Assembly: GCF_014196765.1 (NCBI RefSeq)
Contig: NZ_JACIEE010000001.1
Span: forward strand, 248,001 to 312,000
DNA length: 64,000 nt
Direction of reading: 5' to 3'
Source: Mycoplana azooxidifex
Lineage (GTDB): Bacteria; Pseudomonadota; Alphaproteobacteria; Rhizobiales; Rhizobiaceae
Below the pieces are notes generated by a model that had not been told where the DNA came from, searched no databases, and worked only from the letters and a program-made list of their open reading frames with translations. The position numbers and the translations under genes were made by a program. Below, one piece after another: positions 1 through 12,859 of the stretch (its first letter is position 1; each line of letters starts with the position of its first letter).

Positions 1-1
1 C

Positions 2-694
2 GCCTATTGGGAAGGGCTCAACCCCGCCACGTGCCCGTTCCTCGTCTACAACAGCGGTCGCCTGGTCGATGACATCGAGGCGCTGCTCGCCGTCTCTGAC
101 CTGCCGCACCCCGACTTCGTCATCGGCGGAGTGGGGACGATGATCGGCCGGCTGGACGACGATCGGAAACGGCGTTTCGGCGCAACGCTGGGCGCGCCCT
201 TCGACCGCGAGGCACTCATGCACGTGATGCGGCAGGTGGACGGTATCCGGCTGCAGGACGACGCTTTCCAGCATGCCCACAAGCTGAGTTGGCATCTGCA
301 CGGCGCCGGCGACGAGCGCATCTCCGAACTGGAGGAGAGCCTGACCGAGGCCGGCATCGAGGCGCGTCTCGTCTATTCGAGCGACCGCGATCTCGACGTG
401 CTGCCACGCACGGCGAACAAGGGCGCTGCCCTCGCATGGCTCTGCCGGGAACTCGCCATCGACCTCGCCGAGGTTGCAGTCGCCGGCGACACCGGCAACG
501 ACCGCGACATGTTCACGCTGCCTTCCGTCCGCGGCATCGTGGTCGGCAACGCGCTGGACGAACTGCGGCGTCTTGCGGCGGACGAACCGCGCCACTATCA
601 GGCCCGGCGCGCCTGCGCCGACGGCGTCATCGAGGGCCTGGAGCATTTCGCGGCACACGGGCGCACGACACCGACAAGGGCTGGCGGACGATAG
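2..694 (+). CDS. Sucrose-phosphate-phosphatase-like HAD hydrolase, C-terminal part (5' truncated by window)
   Basis: The frame is open from the first bases of the window, so the N-terminus with the first HAD motif (DxDxT) is missing; about 230 residues remain. Visible landmarks of the S6PP (sucrose-6-phosphate phosphatase) branch of the HAD superfamily are LVYNSGR (motif II region), DFVIGGVGT, and the Mg-binding motif IV GDTGNDRDMF. The family removes phosphate from sucrose-6-phosphate or a related phosphorylated disaccharide in the cytoplasm. In rhizobia a close relative acts as mannosylfructose-phosphate phosphatase, working with a synthase normally encoded next door; that neighbour would lie to the left and cannot be seen, so the exact substrate is open. 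The stop TAG is at 692-694. Confidence 0.8.
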   Translation, partial: AYWEGLNPATCPFLVYNSGRLVDDIEALLAVSDLPHPDFVIGGVGTMIGRLDDDRKRRFGATLGAPFDREALMHVMRQVDGIRLQDDAFQHAHKLSWHLHGAGDERISELEESLTEAGIEARLVYSSDRDLDVLPRTANKGAALAWLCRELAIDLAEVAVAGDTGNDRDMFTLPSVRGIVVGNALDELRRLAADEPRHYQARRACADGVIEGLEHFAAHGRTTPTRAGGR

Positions 695-766
695 GGTAGG
701 CGACCGCCGGAAAAGGCACCACGCGGTGGTGGAGCCCCGGATCCGACCGCCGATGTTCCCGGAAAA

Positions 767-2008
767 CTACAGCGCTACGGATACGTTGGCGACGCCAGTA
801 TTAGAATCGGCATCGCGCATGCGCCCGGCCACCTGCAGGAGGCTTTCGGCAGGCCCGGCTGCGCTGACCCGGTTTCGGCCCTCTGCCTTCGCCCGGTAGA
901 GCGCGCAATCCGCAGCAGCTACCAGATTGTCGATGTCGCCGCCGCACAACAGCGCCGAGGCGACCCCGATGCTCACGCTCACCGAAATCAGGGCGCCGTA
1001 GTGGCCGATCGATAGCGCGGCGGTATCTTCCCGCAGCAGGTCGGCAAAGGCCACCGCCTCGTCGAGGTCCCGGTCGGGCACGAACAGCGCGAATTCCTCC
1101 CCGCCGAAGCGGCCGAAGACCATGCCGTCCTCCAGCCGCGCCGTCACCGCCGCAGCAAAGCGGCACAGCACCTTGTCGCCGGCCTGGTGGCCGTGGGTGT
1201 CGTTGACTGCCTTGAAGTGGTCGAGATCGAGCAGCATCAGCACCCCGCCCGGGTGCCGGGGCGAAAGGGCGCCGGCCGCCTCTGCCATGAACGCGCCCCG
1301 GTTGAGCACGCCCGTCAGCGCATCGGAACGCGCCGCCTGGCGGAACACGAACTCGCTGCGCTCCTTGAGAAGGATCAGGATGGAGACCGCGACGACCAGC
1401 GTATGCACGAAGATTTCCAGCGCAAACGCCGCAAACCAGAACGAGACGGCAGGACTACCGCCGTCGGAGACCGGCGCCAACAGGGCAAACGGGATGCGCG
1501 CCGAATAGAACACCGCATGCGTGGCGAGCAGCAGTGCGATCACCCGCCGCGACGGCAGGGCTTCTCGCCCGCGTCCGCGCAGCAGTTCACGCGCCATCGC
1601 CAGCGAGTAGGCCGAAACGATCACCGACATCAGGATGATCCGAAGGCTCATGTCGGCGGCGAACTGGTCGGAGAACGCATAGGCAGCGACCCAGGCGGCG
1701 GGTCCGGCCGCAATCGCCAGCCGCGAAACGCGCTGGTCGTCGAAAGCGCGAAAGCCGGCCCAGGTCAGGCTGTAACCGAGCGCCGCCAGCGCATTGCCGA
1801 GACCGATCGAGACCTCCGGCGCAAGAATGCCGCGCAAGCCGAGAAGCACGCTCGCAGCCGAACCGACCCACATCGCGACGCACCAGTAGCCGGTGGCAAC
1901 GGACTTGTGGCCGGCAAACCAATGGAAGGCCAGGAAAATGGCGACGACGAGCGTCGACAGGAAAGTGCAGACCATCAAGGTCGGCAGGCTGATCAGGTTG
2001 TCGAGCAA
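767..2008 (-). CDS. Membrane-anchored diguanylate cyclase (GGEEF)
   Basis: 413-residue protein. The N-terminal half (residues about 10-215) is a run of hydrophobic helices, probably six membrane segments without a recognisable named sensor domain. The C-terminal half is a GGDEF domain with the intact signature GGEEF at residues 302-306 and the DLDHFKAVND metal-binding stretch, so it should make cyclic di-GMP from GTP. The RxxD inhibitory site is not at its usual place: an RLED lies two residues too far upstream of the signature, so product inhibition may be absent. The start is a TTG (codon at 2006-2008) behind a weak GGGGTG. It is transcribed toward the left and stands alone. Confidence 0.85.
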   Translation of the reverse strand: MLDNLISLPTLMVCTFLSTLVVAIFLAFHWFAGHKSVATGYWCVAMWVGSAASVLLGLRGILAPEVSIGLGNALAALGYSLTWAGFRAFDDQRVSRLAIAAGPAAWVAAYAFSDQFAADMSLRIILMSVIVSAYSLAMARELLRGRGREALPSRRVIALLLATHAVFYSARIPFALLAPVSDGGSPAVSFWFAAFALEIFVHTLVVAVSILILLKERSEFVFRQAARSDALTGVLNRGAFMAEAAGALSPRHPGGVLMLLDLDHFKAVNDTHGHQAGDKVLCRFAAAVTARLEDGMVFGRFGGEEFALFVPDRDLDEAVAFADLLREDTAALSIGHYGALISVSVSIGVASALLCGGDIDNLVAAADCALYRAKAEGRNRVSAAGPAESLLQVAGRMRDADSNTGVANVSVAL

Positions 2009-2455
2009 GAATCACACCCCTTCGGTGGCCGGAAAATAGCACCGAACACTGAAGACTTCGCAAATGAAAATAACGGGATGCCTGCGCCCGCTGCCCTCGG
2101 CGGGCAACCAGTGTCGCCAACCTCGAACACCTTGGGATCATGGGGCCTGGCGACTGCGGTGGTTCACGAGTGTTCTTGGAGCTCGACCACGCCGGTACAC
2201 GGATGTCGTGCGCTGACCGTACCGCCGCTACCGGCGGCAGATGACTGAAGGTAAGGTACGCACGGCAGGCGTTTGCGCGCACCTCCGGTGAGCCAGCCCG
2301 CGAAGGGTCGAGGCTCCACTGTGACAGACACCCTGTCTCGCGAAAAGTGCCGAATGCCGGGCCACGATCGCCGGATCGCGGCGGCATGCTGGCCGATCCC
2401 GTCGCTTCAGCCGATCGCGACAGGCCGCGCCGGAACGGCGCTTCACGCCGGCCGT
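2009..2455. other. Intergenic region between diguanylate cyclase and alaS
   Basis: 447 bases between the start of the cyclase gene and the alaS stop. It must hold the cyclase promoter (minus strand), but no convincing -35/-10 pair was found. A small perfect hairpin (CCGCCG, CTAC loop, CGGCGG) lies at 2222-2237 without a T-run. The short open frames here have no family hallmarks and look like shadows. Confidence 0.4.
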
Positions 2456-5119
<2,664 letters not shown>

Positions 5120-5540
5120 CTTGCGTCCTATCATACTTGCAGGCGTATGGGCCGAGCCCTGCCTTAGACCACACTTCAACGGGTTCGCCGCCGATCCGGA
5201 CAGTCACCCGGCATCCCGGATCTGCGCTACCGGTTCCGTCCGTCACGTGCCGCACGGCGCTGCCGCATCCCTCCCCGGTCCCAGACTTCCGGGCCTCCCG
5301 GTCATCCAGTCCCCGAGACGACAGACGGTCGATACCACGGGCGCTGGCCGGACAGCCCGCTAGCCTCGGCACCCTGCGTGCCGTGCCCTCGCCTGCTCTT
5401 GACCTGCTCCTGCCCGGCTCCCGGACCTTGGAAAACTGATGGCTTTTATCGTTCGCCATCTCCCCTGTCCAGACGAGAAAGCCGGCCTTCGCATGGGCGA
5501 AGACCGGCTTTCGAACGGAAATCAGGGAAGCTTGCGCCGA
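5120..5540. other. Intergenic region between alaS and recA
   Basis: 421 bases. It contains the recA terminator hairpin (5478-5511) and presumably the alaS promoter. The alaS Shine-Dalgarno AGGA is at about 5126-5129. No family-like small gene or RNA was recognised in the rest. Confidence 0.4.
5478..5511 (-). terminator. recA transcription terminator hairpin
   Basis: Near-perfect 15-base inverted repeat (AAAGCCGGCCTTCGC against GCGAAGACCGGCTTT, one mismatch) with a four-base ATGG loop, starting 30 bases past the recA stop. On the minus strand it is followed only by TTTC, so the T-run is short. Confidence 0.7.
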
Positions 5541-6629
5541 TCACATCTCGGCAGCACTGTCGCCGTCGTCATCCTCCGGCCGTCCGGTGTCCAGCAGCTT
5601 TTCGGCAATGAGCCCGGCATTCTGCCTGAGCGCCATCTCGATCTCGCGCGCGGCATCGGGATTATCGCGCAGGAACTGCTTGGCGTTCTCGCGGCCCTGG
5701 CCCAGCCGCTGGCTGTTGTAGGAGAACCAGGAACCGGACTTCTCGACGATGCCGGCCTTGACGCCGAGGTCGATCAGTTCGCCGGTCTTGGAGACCCCCT
5801 CGCCATACATGATGTCGAACTCGACCTCCTTGAAGGGCGGCGCCATCTTGTTCTTGACGACCTTGATCTTCGTCTGGTTGCCGATGACCTCGTCGCGCTC
5901 CTTGACCGCGCCGATGCGGCGGATGTCGAGGCGGACGGAGGCGTAGAACTTCAGCGCGTTGCCACCCGTCGTCGTTTCCGGCGAGCCGAACATGACGCCG
6001 ATCTTCATGCGGATCTGGTTGATGAAGATGACCATGGTGTTCGACTTAGAGATCGACGCCGTCAGCTTGCGTAGCGCCTGGCTCATCAGACGGGCCTGAA
6101 GGCCGGGAAGGCTGTCGCCCATCTCACCCTCGATTTCGGCGCGCGGCGTCAGCGCTGCGACCGAATCGATCACGAGGACGTCGATCGCCCCCGAGCGCAC
6201 CAGCGCATCGGTGATCTCGAGCGCCTGCTCGCCATTGTCCGGCTGCGAGATCAGAAGATTTTCCAGGTCGACGCCCAGCTTGCGGGCATAGACGGGATCG
6301 AGCGCATGTTCGGCGTCGACGAAGCCGCAGATACCGCCCTTCTTCTGGGCTTCCGCGATCGTCTGCAGCGCCATGGTGGTCTTGCCCGAGCTTTCCGGGC
6401 CGTAGATCTCGATGATTCGCCCCTTCGGCAGGCCGCCGATGCCGAGCGCGATGTCGAGCCCGAGCGAGCCGGTCGGGATGGTCTCGATCTCGACGACACT
6501 ATCCTTCGCGCCGAGCTTCATGATCGAGCCCTTGCCGAAGGACCTCTCGATCTGAGAAAGTGCCGCTTCGAGTGCCTTGCTTTTGTCCACCGATTTGTCC
6601 TCTACGAGCCGCAAAGAGTTTTGTGCCAT
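5541..6629 (-). CDS. recA: Recombinase A
   Basis: 362-residue RecA: ATP-dependent strand exchange in homologous recombination and co-protease for LexA self-cleavage in the SOS response. The product begins [16 protein letters not shown]; Walker [10 protein letters not shown] lies near residue 76, with [15 protein letters not shown] (L1 neighbourhood), Walker [11 protein letters not shown] and the L2 region [26 protein letters not shown] all intact. The tail is acidic ([12 protein letters not shown]), as in other RecA proteins. The open frame extends far upstream, but the ATG at 6627-6629 has a GGTGGAG ribosome binding site and gives the normal family length. An SOS-type promoter lies just upstream. 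Confidence 0.98.
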   Translation of the reverse strand: MAQNSLRLVEDKSVDKSKALEAALSQIERSFGKGSIMKLGAKDSVVEIETIPTGSLGLDIALGIGGLPKGRIIEIYGPESSGKTTMALQTIAEAQKKGGICGFVDAEHALDPVYARKLGVDLENLLISQPDNGEQALEITDALVRSGAIDVLVIDSVAALTPRAEIEGEMGDSLPGLQARLMSQALRKLTASISKSNTMVIFINQIRMKIGVMFGSPETTTGGNALKFYASVRLDIRRIGAVKERDEVIGNQTKIKVVKNKMAPPFKEVEFDIMYGEGVSKTGELIDLGVKAGIVEKSGSWFSYNSQRLGQGRENAKQFLRDNPDAAREIEMALRQNAGLIAEKLLDTGRPEDDDGDSAAEM

Positions 6630-6685
6630 TTGCTCCACCTTTAGGTTATTGGGGCCAGACAGGCAATGAAGCTGCCGATGGAAGC

Positions 6686-6714
6686 TATGTACACTTTTTG
6701 TTCTCTTTTGGCAA
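6686..6714 (-). promoter_or_regulatory. recA promoter with overlapping SOS (LexA) box
   Basis: On the minus strand TTGCCA (-35, forward 6709-6714), a 17-base spacer and TACATA (-10, forward 6686-6691). The forward strand at 6689-6703 reads GTAC-ACTTTTT-GTTC, one mismatch from the alphaproteobacterial LexA consensus GTTC-N7-GTTC. The box covers the spacer and the edge of the -10, where a repressor would block polymerase. The leader to the recA ATG is about 50 bases. Confidence 0.7.
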
Positions 6715-6860
6715 CAGCACACCATGCAATTGATTAGTTTCGATATTCCGGGTCGTGTTCTTTTTTCGTTTCCCCGCTCGCTTGCGGCATTGTACCACCA
6801 TGTCGCCTGCCGTTGCGACGGCAATCGCGCAGCGAATCGGACCGCACGGAAGGACGCACG

Positions 6861-7808
6861 ATGACGGGCAGCAGGATCCTTGCGCTCGGCGGCGCCCATG
6901 TCGACCGGCGCGGCCGCATCCATGCCGAGACGGCGCCCGGCGCCAGCAACCCCGGCAGTTGGTTCGTCGAGGCCGGTGGCGGCGCCTTCAACGCGGCGCG
7001 CAACCTCGCCCGGCTCGGCCATGCGGTGCGCCTGATCGCCCCGCGCGGCGGTGATGCGGACGGCGAGATCGTCGCCGCCGCGGCCATGGAAGCAGGCGTC
7101 GAGGACACACCCTTCACCTTCCTGGACCGAACCACGCCGAGCTACACGGCGATCATCGAGCGCGACGGCAACCTGGTGATCGCGCTCGCCGACATGGAGC
7201 TCTACCGCCTGTTCTCTCCGCGCCGCCTCCAGCAGCGCGCGGTCCGCGAGGCGTTCGCCGCGACGGACGCCGTCATCACCGATGCCAACCTGCCGGCCGA
7301 GACGGTCGCAGCCATCGCGGACGCAGCGCGCAACAACGCCAAGCCGGCCTTCGGCATCGCGATTTCGCCCGCCAAGGTCGTGCGCTTCAAGGAGAGCCTG
7401 CCGAAGCTGTCGGGCCTGTTCATGAACGAGGCGGAGGCGCGCGCGCTGGTCCAGTCCGAGCCCGACGATCCGCGGCGCTGGCCGGACCTGCTGCGGTCTG
7501 TCGGACTTGCCTGCGGTGTCGTCACCCGCGGCCGGCATGCCGTCATAGCCTTCGACGAGGCTCAGGCCGTCATGCTGGCCCCGCCACTGCTGGAGGTTCT
7601 GGGCGACGTGACCGGAGCCGGCGACGCGCTCGCCTCCGGCTTCATGTCCGCCCAGCTTGCCGGCCGGCCGCTCGGGGAAGCGCTGCGGCAGGGGGCGGCA
7701 GCCGCGCTGATCGCCGTCCGCTCGCCGCTGGCGGTGGCCGAGGAACTCGAACCCGACCTGCTCGCCCGCGTCATGGGACTTGTCCCGGACGCCGAAATGC
7801 TGTCATGA
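6861..7808 (+). CDS. psuK: PfkB-family sugar kinase, probable pseudouridine kinase
   Basis: 315-residue ribokinase-fold kinase. It has the N-terminal PfkB glycine motif ([18 protein letters not shown]) and the C-terminal signature [13 protein letters not shown] with the catalytic Asp of GAGD. Such enzymes phosphorylate the 5' hydroxyl of a ribosyl compound with ATP. The next gene is psuG, and the pair psuK-psuG is the known route that phosphorylates pseudouridine and then splits the C-C glycosidic bond; the specific assignment rests on that neighbourhood. The start ATG at 6861 follows AAGGA at a normal distance; a longer frame upstream lacks such a site. It is divergent from recA. Confidence 0.85.
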   Translation: MTGSRILALGGAHVDRRGRIHAETAPGASNPGSWFVEAGGGAFNAARNLARLGHAVRLIAPRGGDADGEIVAAAAMEAGVEDTPFTFLDRTTPSYTAIIERDGNLVIALADMELYRLFSPRRLQQRAVREAFAATDAVITDANLPAETVAAIADAARNNAKPAFGIAISPAKVVRFKESLPKLSGLFMNEAEARALVQSEPDDPRRWPDLLRSVGLACGVVTRGRHAVIAFDEAQAVMLAPPLLEVLGDVTGAGDALASGFMSAQLAGRPLGEALRQGAAAALIAVRSPLAVAEELEPDLLARVMGLVPDAEMLS

Positions 7809-7870
7809 CACCGGTGCGGGCGACAAACGATCGCCCGCACTGCCAGCCGACACGCTCCGAGGATCAGAAG

Positions 7871-8794
7871 ATGACGAGATCAGCCCCTCTCCTGCCGATT
7901 GCCTATTCCGACGAGGTCACGGCCGCAAAAGAGCGCGGCGCTCCGCTCGTGGCGCTGGAATCGACCATCATCACCCACGGCATGCCCTATCCGGGCAATC
8001 TGGAGATGGCGCGCAGCGTCGAGCGGATCATCCGCGAGGAAGGCGCCGTCCCGGCGACGATCGCGGTGATCGAGGGCGTACTGCATGTCGGCCTCGACGA
8101 TGCCGAACTCGAGACGCTGGCGCAGACGGCCGGTGCGATGAAGCTGTCGCGCGCCGATCTCGCCTTCGCCATCGCCGAGCGGCGCACCGGCGCGACCACC
8201 GTGGCCGCGACCATGATCGCCGCCGCCCGCGCCGGCATCCGCGTTTTCGCCACCGGCGGCATCGGCGGCGTACACCGCAAGGCCGAAGAGAGCTTCGACA
8301 TCTCGGCCGACCTCGACGAACTTGCCCGCACCGGCGTCATCGTCGTCTGCGCCGGCGCCAAGGCGATCCTCGACATTCCCAAGACGCTCGAGGTGCTGGA
8401 AAGCCGCGGCGTTCCGGTCGTCACCTATGACAGCCCCGACTTCCCCGCCTTCTGGTCGCGCGAATCGGGCCTGCCGAGCCCGCTGATGCTGAACAGCCCC
8501 GCGGCCATCGCCCATTTCCAGACGGTGCGCGAGCAGCTCGGCATCGACGGTGGCATGCTCATTGCCAATCCGGTCCCGGAAGAGAGCGAGATCCCGCGCC
8601 GGGAGATGGAAATATACATCCAGCGCGCCCTCGACCACGCCGAGCGCGACGAGATCACCGGCAAGGCGGTCACGCCCTATCTGCTGGACACGATCTTCCG
8701 TCTCACCGACGGCCGGAGTCTTGCGACCAACATCGCGCTGGTGGAAAACAATGCCCGGCTGGCGGCCGAGATCGCCGTTGCCTTGGCCATCTGA
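7871..8794 (+). CDS. psuG: Pseudouridine-5'-phosphate glycosidase
   Basis: 307 residues, the usual PsuG length. The enzyme reversibly splits pseudouridine 5'-phosphate to uracil and ribose 5-phosphate, salvaging modified nucleosides from RNA turnover. Family hallmarks are ALESTIITHGMPYP near the N-terminus, TTVAATMIAA, the FATGGIGGVHR loop, KAILDIPKTLEVLES with the catalytic lysine region, and NPVPEE near the C-terminus. The ATG at 7871 has GAGG upstream. An earlier in-frame ATG at 7805 overlaps the psuK stop (ATGA) and would add 22 residues unlike the family; coupling between the two genes is likely in either case. Confidence 0.95.
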   Translation: MTRSAPLLPIAYSDEVTAAKERGAPLVALESTIITHGMPYPGNLEMARSVERIIREEGAVPATIAVIEGVLHVGLDDAELETLAQTAGAMKLSRADLAFAIAERRTGATTVAATMIAAARAGIRVFATGGIGGVHRKAEESFDISADLDELARTGVIVVCAGAKAILDIPKTLEVLESRGVPVVTYDSPDFPAFWSRESGLPSPLMLNSPAAIAHFQTVREQLGIDGGMLIANPVPEESEIPRREMEIYIQRALDHAERDEITGKAVTPYLLDTIFRLTDGRSLATNIALVENNARLAAEIAVALAI

Positions 8795-8861
8795 CGCCAC
8801 GGCCTCTGTATGACCGGTGTCCGGGTAGAGCCTGACGTCCCCTGAGGGCGGGACGGCCGAC

Positions 8862-11468
8862 CTACCCGTCCAGCATTTCCCGCACCGCCTCGGCAAGCTG
8901 CTTGAGCGAGAACGGCTTGGGCAGGAAGCCGAACTTGGCGTCGGCGGGCAGGTTGCGGGCGAACGCATCCTCGGCATAGCCGGAAACGAAGATGAACTTC
9001 ATGTCGGGATAGAGCTTGCGCAGTTCCGTCAGAAGCGTCGGGCCGTCCATTTCCGGCATCACAACGTCGGAGACGACGATGTCCACCGCCCCGTCGAGCT
9101 CCTCCATGATGTCGAGCGCTTCGACGCCGGATCCGGCCTCGTGCACGGTATAGCCGCGCGTCTCCAGCATCCGCTTGCCGCCGCGGCGCACCGCCTCCTC
9201 GTCCTCGACGAGAAGAACGACGGCCGAGCCACCGGTGAGGTCGCGTGGCTCCTGCGGGGGTGTTGCCACAGGAGCGGAAGCCGCAGCGGATGCCGCCAGG
9301 GCGCCCTCGGCGGCGGGATCTGCCACGACGATCTCCTCGATCTGCCGCGGCATGAAGATGCGGAAGGTGGTGCCCTCGCCGAGCTCCGAATCGACGAAGA
9401 TGTAGCCGCCGGTCTGCTTGATGATGCCATAGACCATCGACAGGCCGAGGCCGGTGCCTTTTCCGACCTCCTTGGTGGTGAAGAAGGGCTCGAAGATCTT
9501 GTCGCGGATCTCCGGCGGAATGCCGGTTCCCTGGTCGACGACGTCGATCTCGACATAGTCCTGCGCCGGCAGCTCGCGGTAGCCGAGGGCTGCGACTTCG
9601 CCGGCCGGGACGTTGCGGGTGCGGAAGGTGATCGTGCCCCCGTCGGGCATGGCGTCGCGCGCGTTGACCGCAAGATTGATCAGCACCTGCTCGAACTGGC
9701 CGAGGTCGGTCTTCACCGACCAGAGGTCGCGACCGTAGTCGACCTCGATCTTGACGTTCGTGCCCGTCATCCGGTCGACCAGCATGCGCAGGTCGCCGAT
9801 CACGTCGGTCATCTGCAGCACCGTCGGCCGCATCGTCTGCTTGCGCGAGAACGCCAAAAGCTGGCGCACGAGCACGGCGGCGCGGTTGGCGTTGCGCTTG
9901 ATCTCCATCAGGTCGGCGAAGCTCGCGTCCGACGGGCGGGCGGAGAGAAGAAGGTGGTCGGACGACAGCAGGATGGCGGTCAGGACGTTGTTGAAGTCGT
10001 GGGCGATGCCGCCGGCCAGCGTGCCCACCGCGTTCATCTTCTGCGTCTGGGCCATCTGCTTTTCGAGCGCCTTCTGCTCGGTGATCTCGACCGCAAAGAC
10101 GATCGCGACCTCTTCCGGCGCCTGGTCGGTCTGGTCGATGACGGCGTTCACGTAGAAGCGGAAATGCCGGCCCTCGTCCCCCGGAAGCAGCGAATCGATC
10201 GGCGCGATGTCGCCCTGTCCGTCCTGCGCCGCCTCGAGCGCCGCCTCCAGCCGCAGCCGGTCGCTCGGATGGACGATCGTTTCCAGCCGCGCCCCCCTGT
10301 CGATCTCGTCGCGCGAGACCACGCCCGAAAAGTGCTTCAGGAACGGCGCATTGGTACGCAGGATCCGTCCCTCGCCGTCGACAGACGCGATCGCCATCGG
10401 CGTGTTGTTGAAGAAGCGGGTGAAGCGCATCGTCGCGGCGGAGGCGGACTGGTCGCCGTCGTCGGCCGCATCGCGGGCAAGCACGATCGTCCGGCTGTCG
10501 CCCGGCGCCCCGTCGCGCGCGGCGCTGACCCGGTGGACCAGGCGAACGGGCAGGCTCTGGCCGTTCGACTTGCGCAGGTCGAGGTCGAGCATCTCCGTCT
10601 TCTTCGACCCCGCCTCGGCTTGCACCGACTGCACCAGCGCCAACCCCTCGCCGGCGACGAGGTCGCCGATCGAAATCTGCCCGGCGTGGAATTTCGTCAG
10701 GTCGATGCCGAGCCAGTCGGCAAGGGTGGCGTTGAGATAGACGATCTCCCCCTTGCGGCCGGCGGAAAAGAAGCCGGCAGGCGCATGGTCGAGATAGTCG
10801 ATGGCGTTCTGCAGTTCCTTGAAGAAGCGCTCCTGGTCGTCGCGCTCGGAGGTGATGTCGGCGATCTGCCAGACATAGAGCGCGGGACCGCCGCTCTCGC
10901 GGCTGGGCAGCACCCGTGCCTTCAGGCGATACCAGCGGGCGCCGCTGCCACCGCCGGTCGCGGGGTTCAGGGGCTTCAGCAGGCGGAATTCCTCAGCACC
11001 TTCCTTACCCTCGTGCAGTCCGTTGGTCAGCCGGTAGACCGATTCGGTCGCCTCCCGGTCGCGCGAGAAAAGCGTCTCCAGCGTCTGCGCCTCGCTCTCG
11101 CGCGTGGCCCCCGTCAGCGCGCCATAGGCGGCGTTCGCATAGATGATGCGGCCCTTGCGGTCGGTGATGAGCGTGCCTTCGGGCTGGGTGTCGACGAAGG
11201 TGCGGGAGAGCTCGTCCGGGCGCGAGGCGGGCATGATCTCGATGAAGCCGATCATCGCCGAGACGAAGAAGAAGATGCCCACCATCGCCAGCACGCCCAA
11301 AAGACCCAGCACGAACTCGTTGTCGAGCTGGTTCTTGAAGACGATGAAGGCGCCTGCCGATGCGGTAAGCACGATCGCGAGGAGCACGATCCGCAGGATC
11401 ACGCCCGGGCGGCTGCTCCGCTCGACGATCGGCGCGTGATACTGAACGTCCTGCCGGATCTTGGACAT
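8862..11468 (-). CDS. cckA: Cell-cycle hybrid sensor histidine kinase CckA
   Basis: 868-residue hybrid kinase at the top of the CckA-ChpT-CtrA phosphorelay, which controls the alphaproteobacterial cell cycle at the inner membrane. Two membrane segments (about residues 23-65: [22 protein letters not shown] and [21 protein letters not shown]) are followed by PAS-type sensor domains, then HisKA with phospho-accepting His490 (GGIAHDFNN). The HATPase domain has [14 protein letters not shown] and DQGTGIPP...[11 protein letters not shown]-terminal receiver follows with Asp801 ([12 protein letters not shown]). All catalytic residues are present. The start ATG at 11466-11468 follows AGAGAGG; an upstream ATG would add 21 residues. 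It is divergent from the FliO-like gene, a neighbourhood conserved in this order. Confidence 0.95.
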   Translation of the reverse strand: MSKIRQDVQYHAPIVERSSRPGVILRIVLLAIVLTASAGAFIVFKNQLDNEFVLGLLGVLAMVGIFFFVSAMIGFIEIMPASRPDELSRTFVDTQPEGTLITDRKGRIIYANAAYGALTGATRESEAQTLETLFSRDREATESVYRLTNGLHEGKEGAEEFRLLKPLNPATGGGSGARWYRLKARVLPSRESGGPALYVWQIADITSERDDQERFFKELQNAIDYLDHAPAGFFSAGRKGEIVYLNATLADWLGIDLTKFHAGQISIGDLVAGEGLALVQSVQAEAGSKKTEMLDLDLRKSNGQSLPVRLVHRVSAARDGAPGDSRTIVLARDAADDGDQSASAATMRFTRFFNNTPMAIASVDGEGRILRTNAPFLKHFSGVVSRDEIDRGARLETIVHPSDRLRLEAALEAAQDGQGDIAPIDSLLPGDEGRHFRFYVNAVIDQTDQAPEEVAIVFAVEITEQKALEKQMAQTQKMNAVGTLAGGIAHDFNNVLTAILLSSDHLLLSARPSDASFADLMEIKRNANRAAVLVRQLLAFSRKQTMRPTVLQMTDVIGDLRMLVDRMTGTNVKIEVDYGRDLWSVKTDLGQFEQVLINLAVNARDAMPDGGTITFRTRNVPAGEVAALGYRELPAQDYVEIDVVDQGTGIPPEIRDKIFEPFFTTKEVGKGTGLGLSMVYGIIKQTGGYIFVDSELGEGTTFRIFMPRQIEEIVVADPAAEGALAASAAASAPVATPPQEPRDLTGGSAVVLLVEDEEAVRRGGKRMLETRGYTVHEAGSGVEALDIMEELDGAVDIVVSDVVMPEMDGPTLLTELRKLYPDMKFIFVSGYAEDAFARNLPADAKFGFLPKPFSLKQLAEAVREMLDG

Positions 11469-11740
11469 CAACCTCTCTCTTGGACCGAATTCCTGAAGGC
11501 CACGCGACGCGTTAGCCATTTTCAGAATCACTATTAGCGTTTTGAGGGAAACCCAAAAAGCAATGGAATGAAAGCGGAAAGCCCCAATTCACAGGGAATA
11601 TCCCGGCAGCGCGCCCGGCCTGCCACGAACGGTTGCGCCGCCCGCGCCCAGCCGATACAGGACAGGCCCGTCGCGGTGCTTGTGCAGGCCCGAAAAAAGC
11701 CGTCAAATGAACGCAACCTCTCGCCAAGGAGTACACCTTC

Positions 11741-12763
11741 ATGTTCGATGAGATCCTCGCTCAACACGGCACGAAGTTCCTGGTGGCCGCACTGGCCGTT
11801 CTGCTCGGCCTGGCTTGCCTGGCGCTGGTGCTCTGGATCGTCCGTCGCCGTCCCTCCTCGCCCTTCATCCGTGGCGGGCGCAACCGGCAGCCGCGGTTGT
11901 CGGTGCTGGATGCGGCCGCCATCGACACCCGCCGCCGCCTCGTCCTCGTCCGGCGCGACGACGTCGAGCATCTCCTGATGATCGGCGGCCCGACCGACAT
12001 CGTCGTCGAAAGCCGCATCGTCAACGCCGCATCGGCCGACCTGCCGGAGCAGGCGCCGGCCGCCCAGCCACAGCACGCCGTCGCCGAACCGGCCGACCAG
12101 CCGCAACCCTCCGCCCGGGTCCAGCCGATCCCGGCCGAGACCGCCGAACGCGCTGCCGCCCCGGCGACGCCTGCGCCCAAGGTCTCCATCGAGCCGCCGC
12201 CGGTCGTGCCCATCTCGGTGCCCGTGCCCGCCGCCGCTATGCGCCAGACCGCAGCAGCGCCGGCCGAACCGCCGGCCCCGCCCGCAAGCCGCATTTCCTC
12301 GATGGGCAGCGTGCTCTACGGAGGCGAGACCGCCTCGTCCACAATCCCTGGCGCACCATCGATCCGCCCTGCGCCGCCGCAGGAGCTGCCGGTCGCGCGC
12401 GCCGTACCAACCGCGACCCCGGCGCCGCCCTCGCCCGTCGAACGCGATGCCATCGATGCGCTCGATCGTGCCCGCGACCGGGTGCTGACGAACCCGGTCG
12501 GCATCGGCAGCGAACAGGTTGCCGCCGCAGGTGAGCCCGCCAAGGGCCCCGCCGGACTGCCGCAGCGTAACGTCCCGGACAACGCAGCCCTTGTCAGCGA
12601 ATTCGAGAAGATGCTCGAGGCCGAGATCGCGACGTCCCCGGCCCGTCCCGGCGCCGCTGCCTTGCGAATCGAGCCGGCCGGCGAACAGCCGAAGACCCGC
12701 GAGGAGACCGAGGCGGAGATGAGCAGGCTGCTGGGCGAACTCTCCGCCAACCGCAAGTCCTGA
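11741..12763 (+). CDS. FliO-like flagellar-biosynthesis-type membrane protein
   Basis: 340 residues. One N-terminal membrane helix (residues about 14-34, LVAALAVLLGLACLALVLWIV) is followed by a FliO-like small domain (RLSVLDAAAIDTRRRLVLVRRDDVEHLLMIGGPTDIVVE). A long Pro/Ala-rich low-complexity linker and a C-terminal helix ending ETEAEMSRLLGELSANRKS complete it. In the FliO family the domain assists assembly of the flagellar export gate, but no other flagellar gene is near, and the linker is far longer than in classical FliO (about 100-150 residues). A role other than flagella is therefore possible. The start ATG has an excellent AAGGAG nine bases upstream. Confidence 0.7.
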   Translation: MFDEILAQHGTKFLVAALAVLLGLACLALVLWIVRRRPSSPFIRGGRNRQPRLSVLDAAAIDTRRRLVLVRRDDVEHLLMIGGPTDIVVESRIVNAASADLPEQAPAAQPQHAVAEPADQPQPSARVQPIPAETAERAAAPATPAPKVSIEPPPVVPISVPVPAAAMRQTAAAPAEPPAPPASRISSMGSVLYGGETASSTIPGAPSIRPAPPQELPVARAVPTATPAPPSPVERDAIDALDRARDRVLTNPVGIGSEQVAAAGEPAKGPAGLPQRNVPDNAALVSEFEKMLEAEIATSPARPGAAALRIEPAGEQPKTREETEAEMSRLLGELSANRKS

Positions 12764-12825
12764 GGACCCGCCCCGGCGGCCCGCTGGCAACGCGCGCCCT
12801 CAGGCGCGAGAGCTCCGTTTCGCCC

Positions 12826-12859
12826 ATAAAAAAGGCCCGCCGAACAATGCCGGCGGGCC
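12826..12859 (-). terminator. Rho-independent terminator downstream of dksA
   Basis: Perfect 9-base stem GGCCCGCCG / CGGCGGGCC (12834-12842 and 12851-12859) followed on the minus strand by a run of T residues and TATGGG. It lies about 100 bases past the dksA stop and also separates it from the convergent FliO-like gene. Confidence 0.85.

Noticed and set aside
6813-6860. Upstream start for the PfkB kinase
   Set aside because: Starts at 6813 and nearby lack a ribosome binding site and give an Arg/Glu-rich N-terminus not found in the family.
5541-7538. 665-residue recA reading with a long N-terminal extension
   Set aside because: The extension crosses the recA promoter and the divergent psuK gene; recA starts at 6629.
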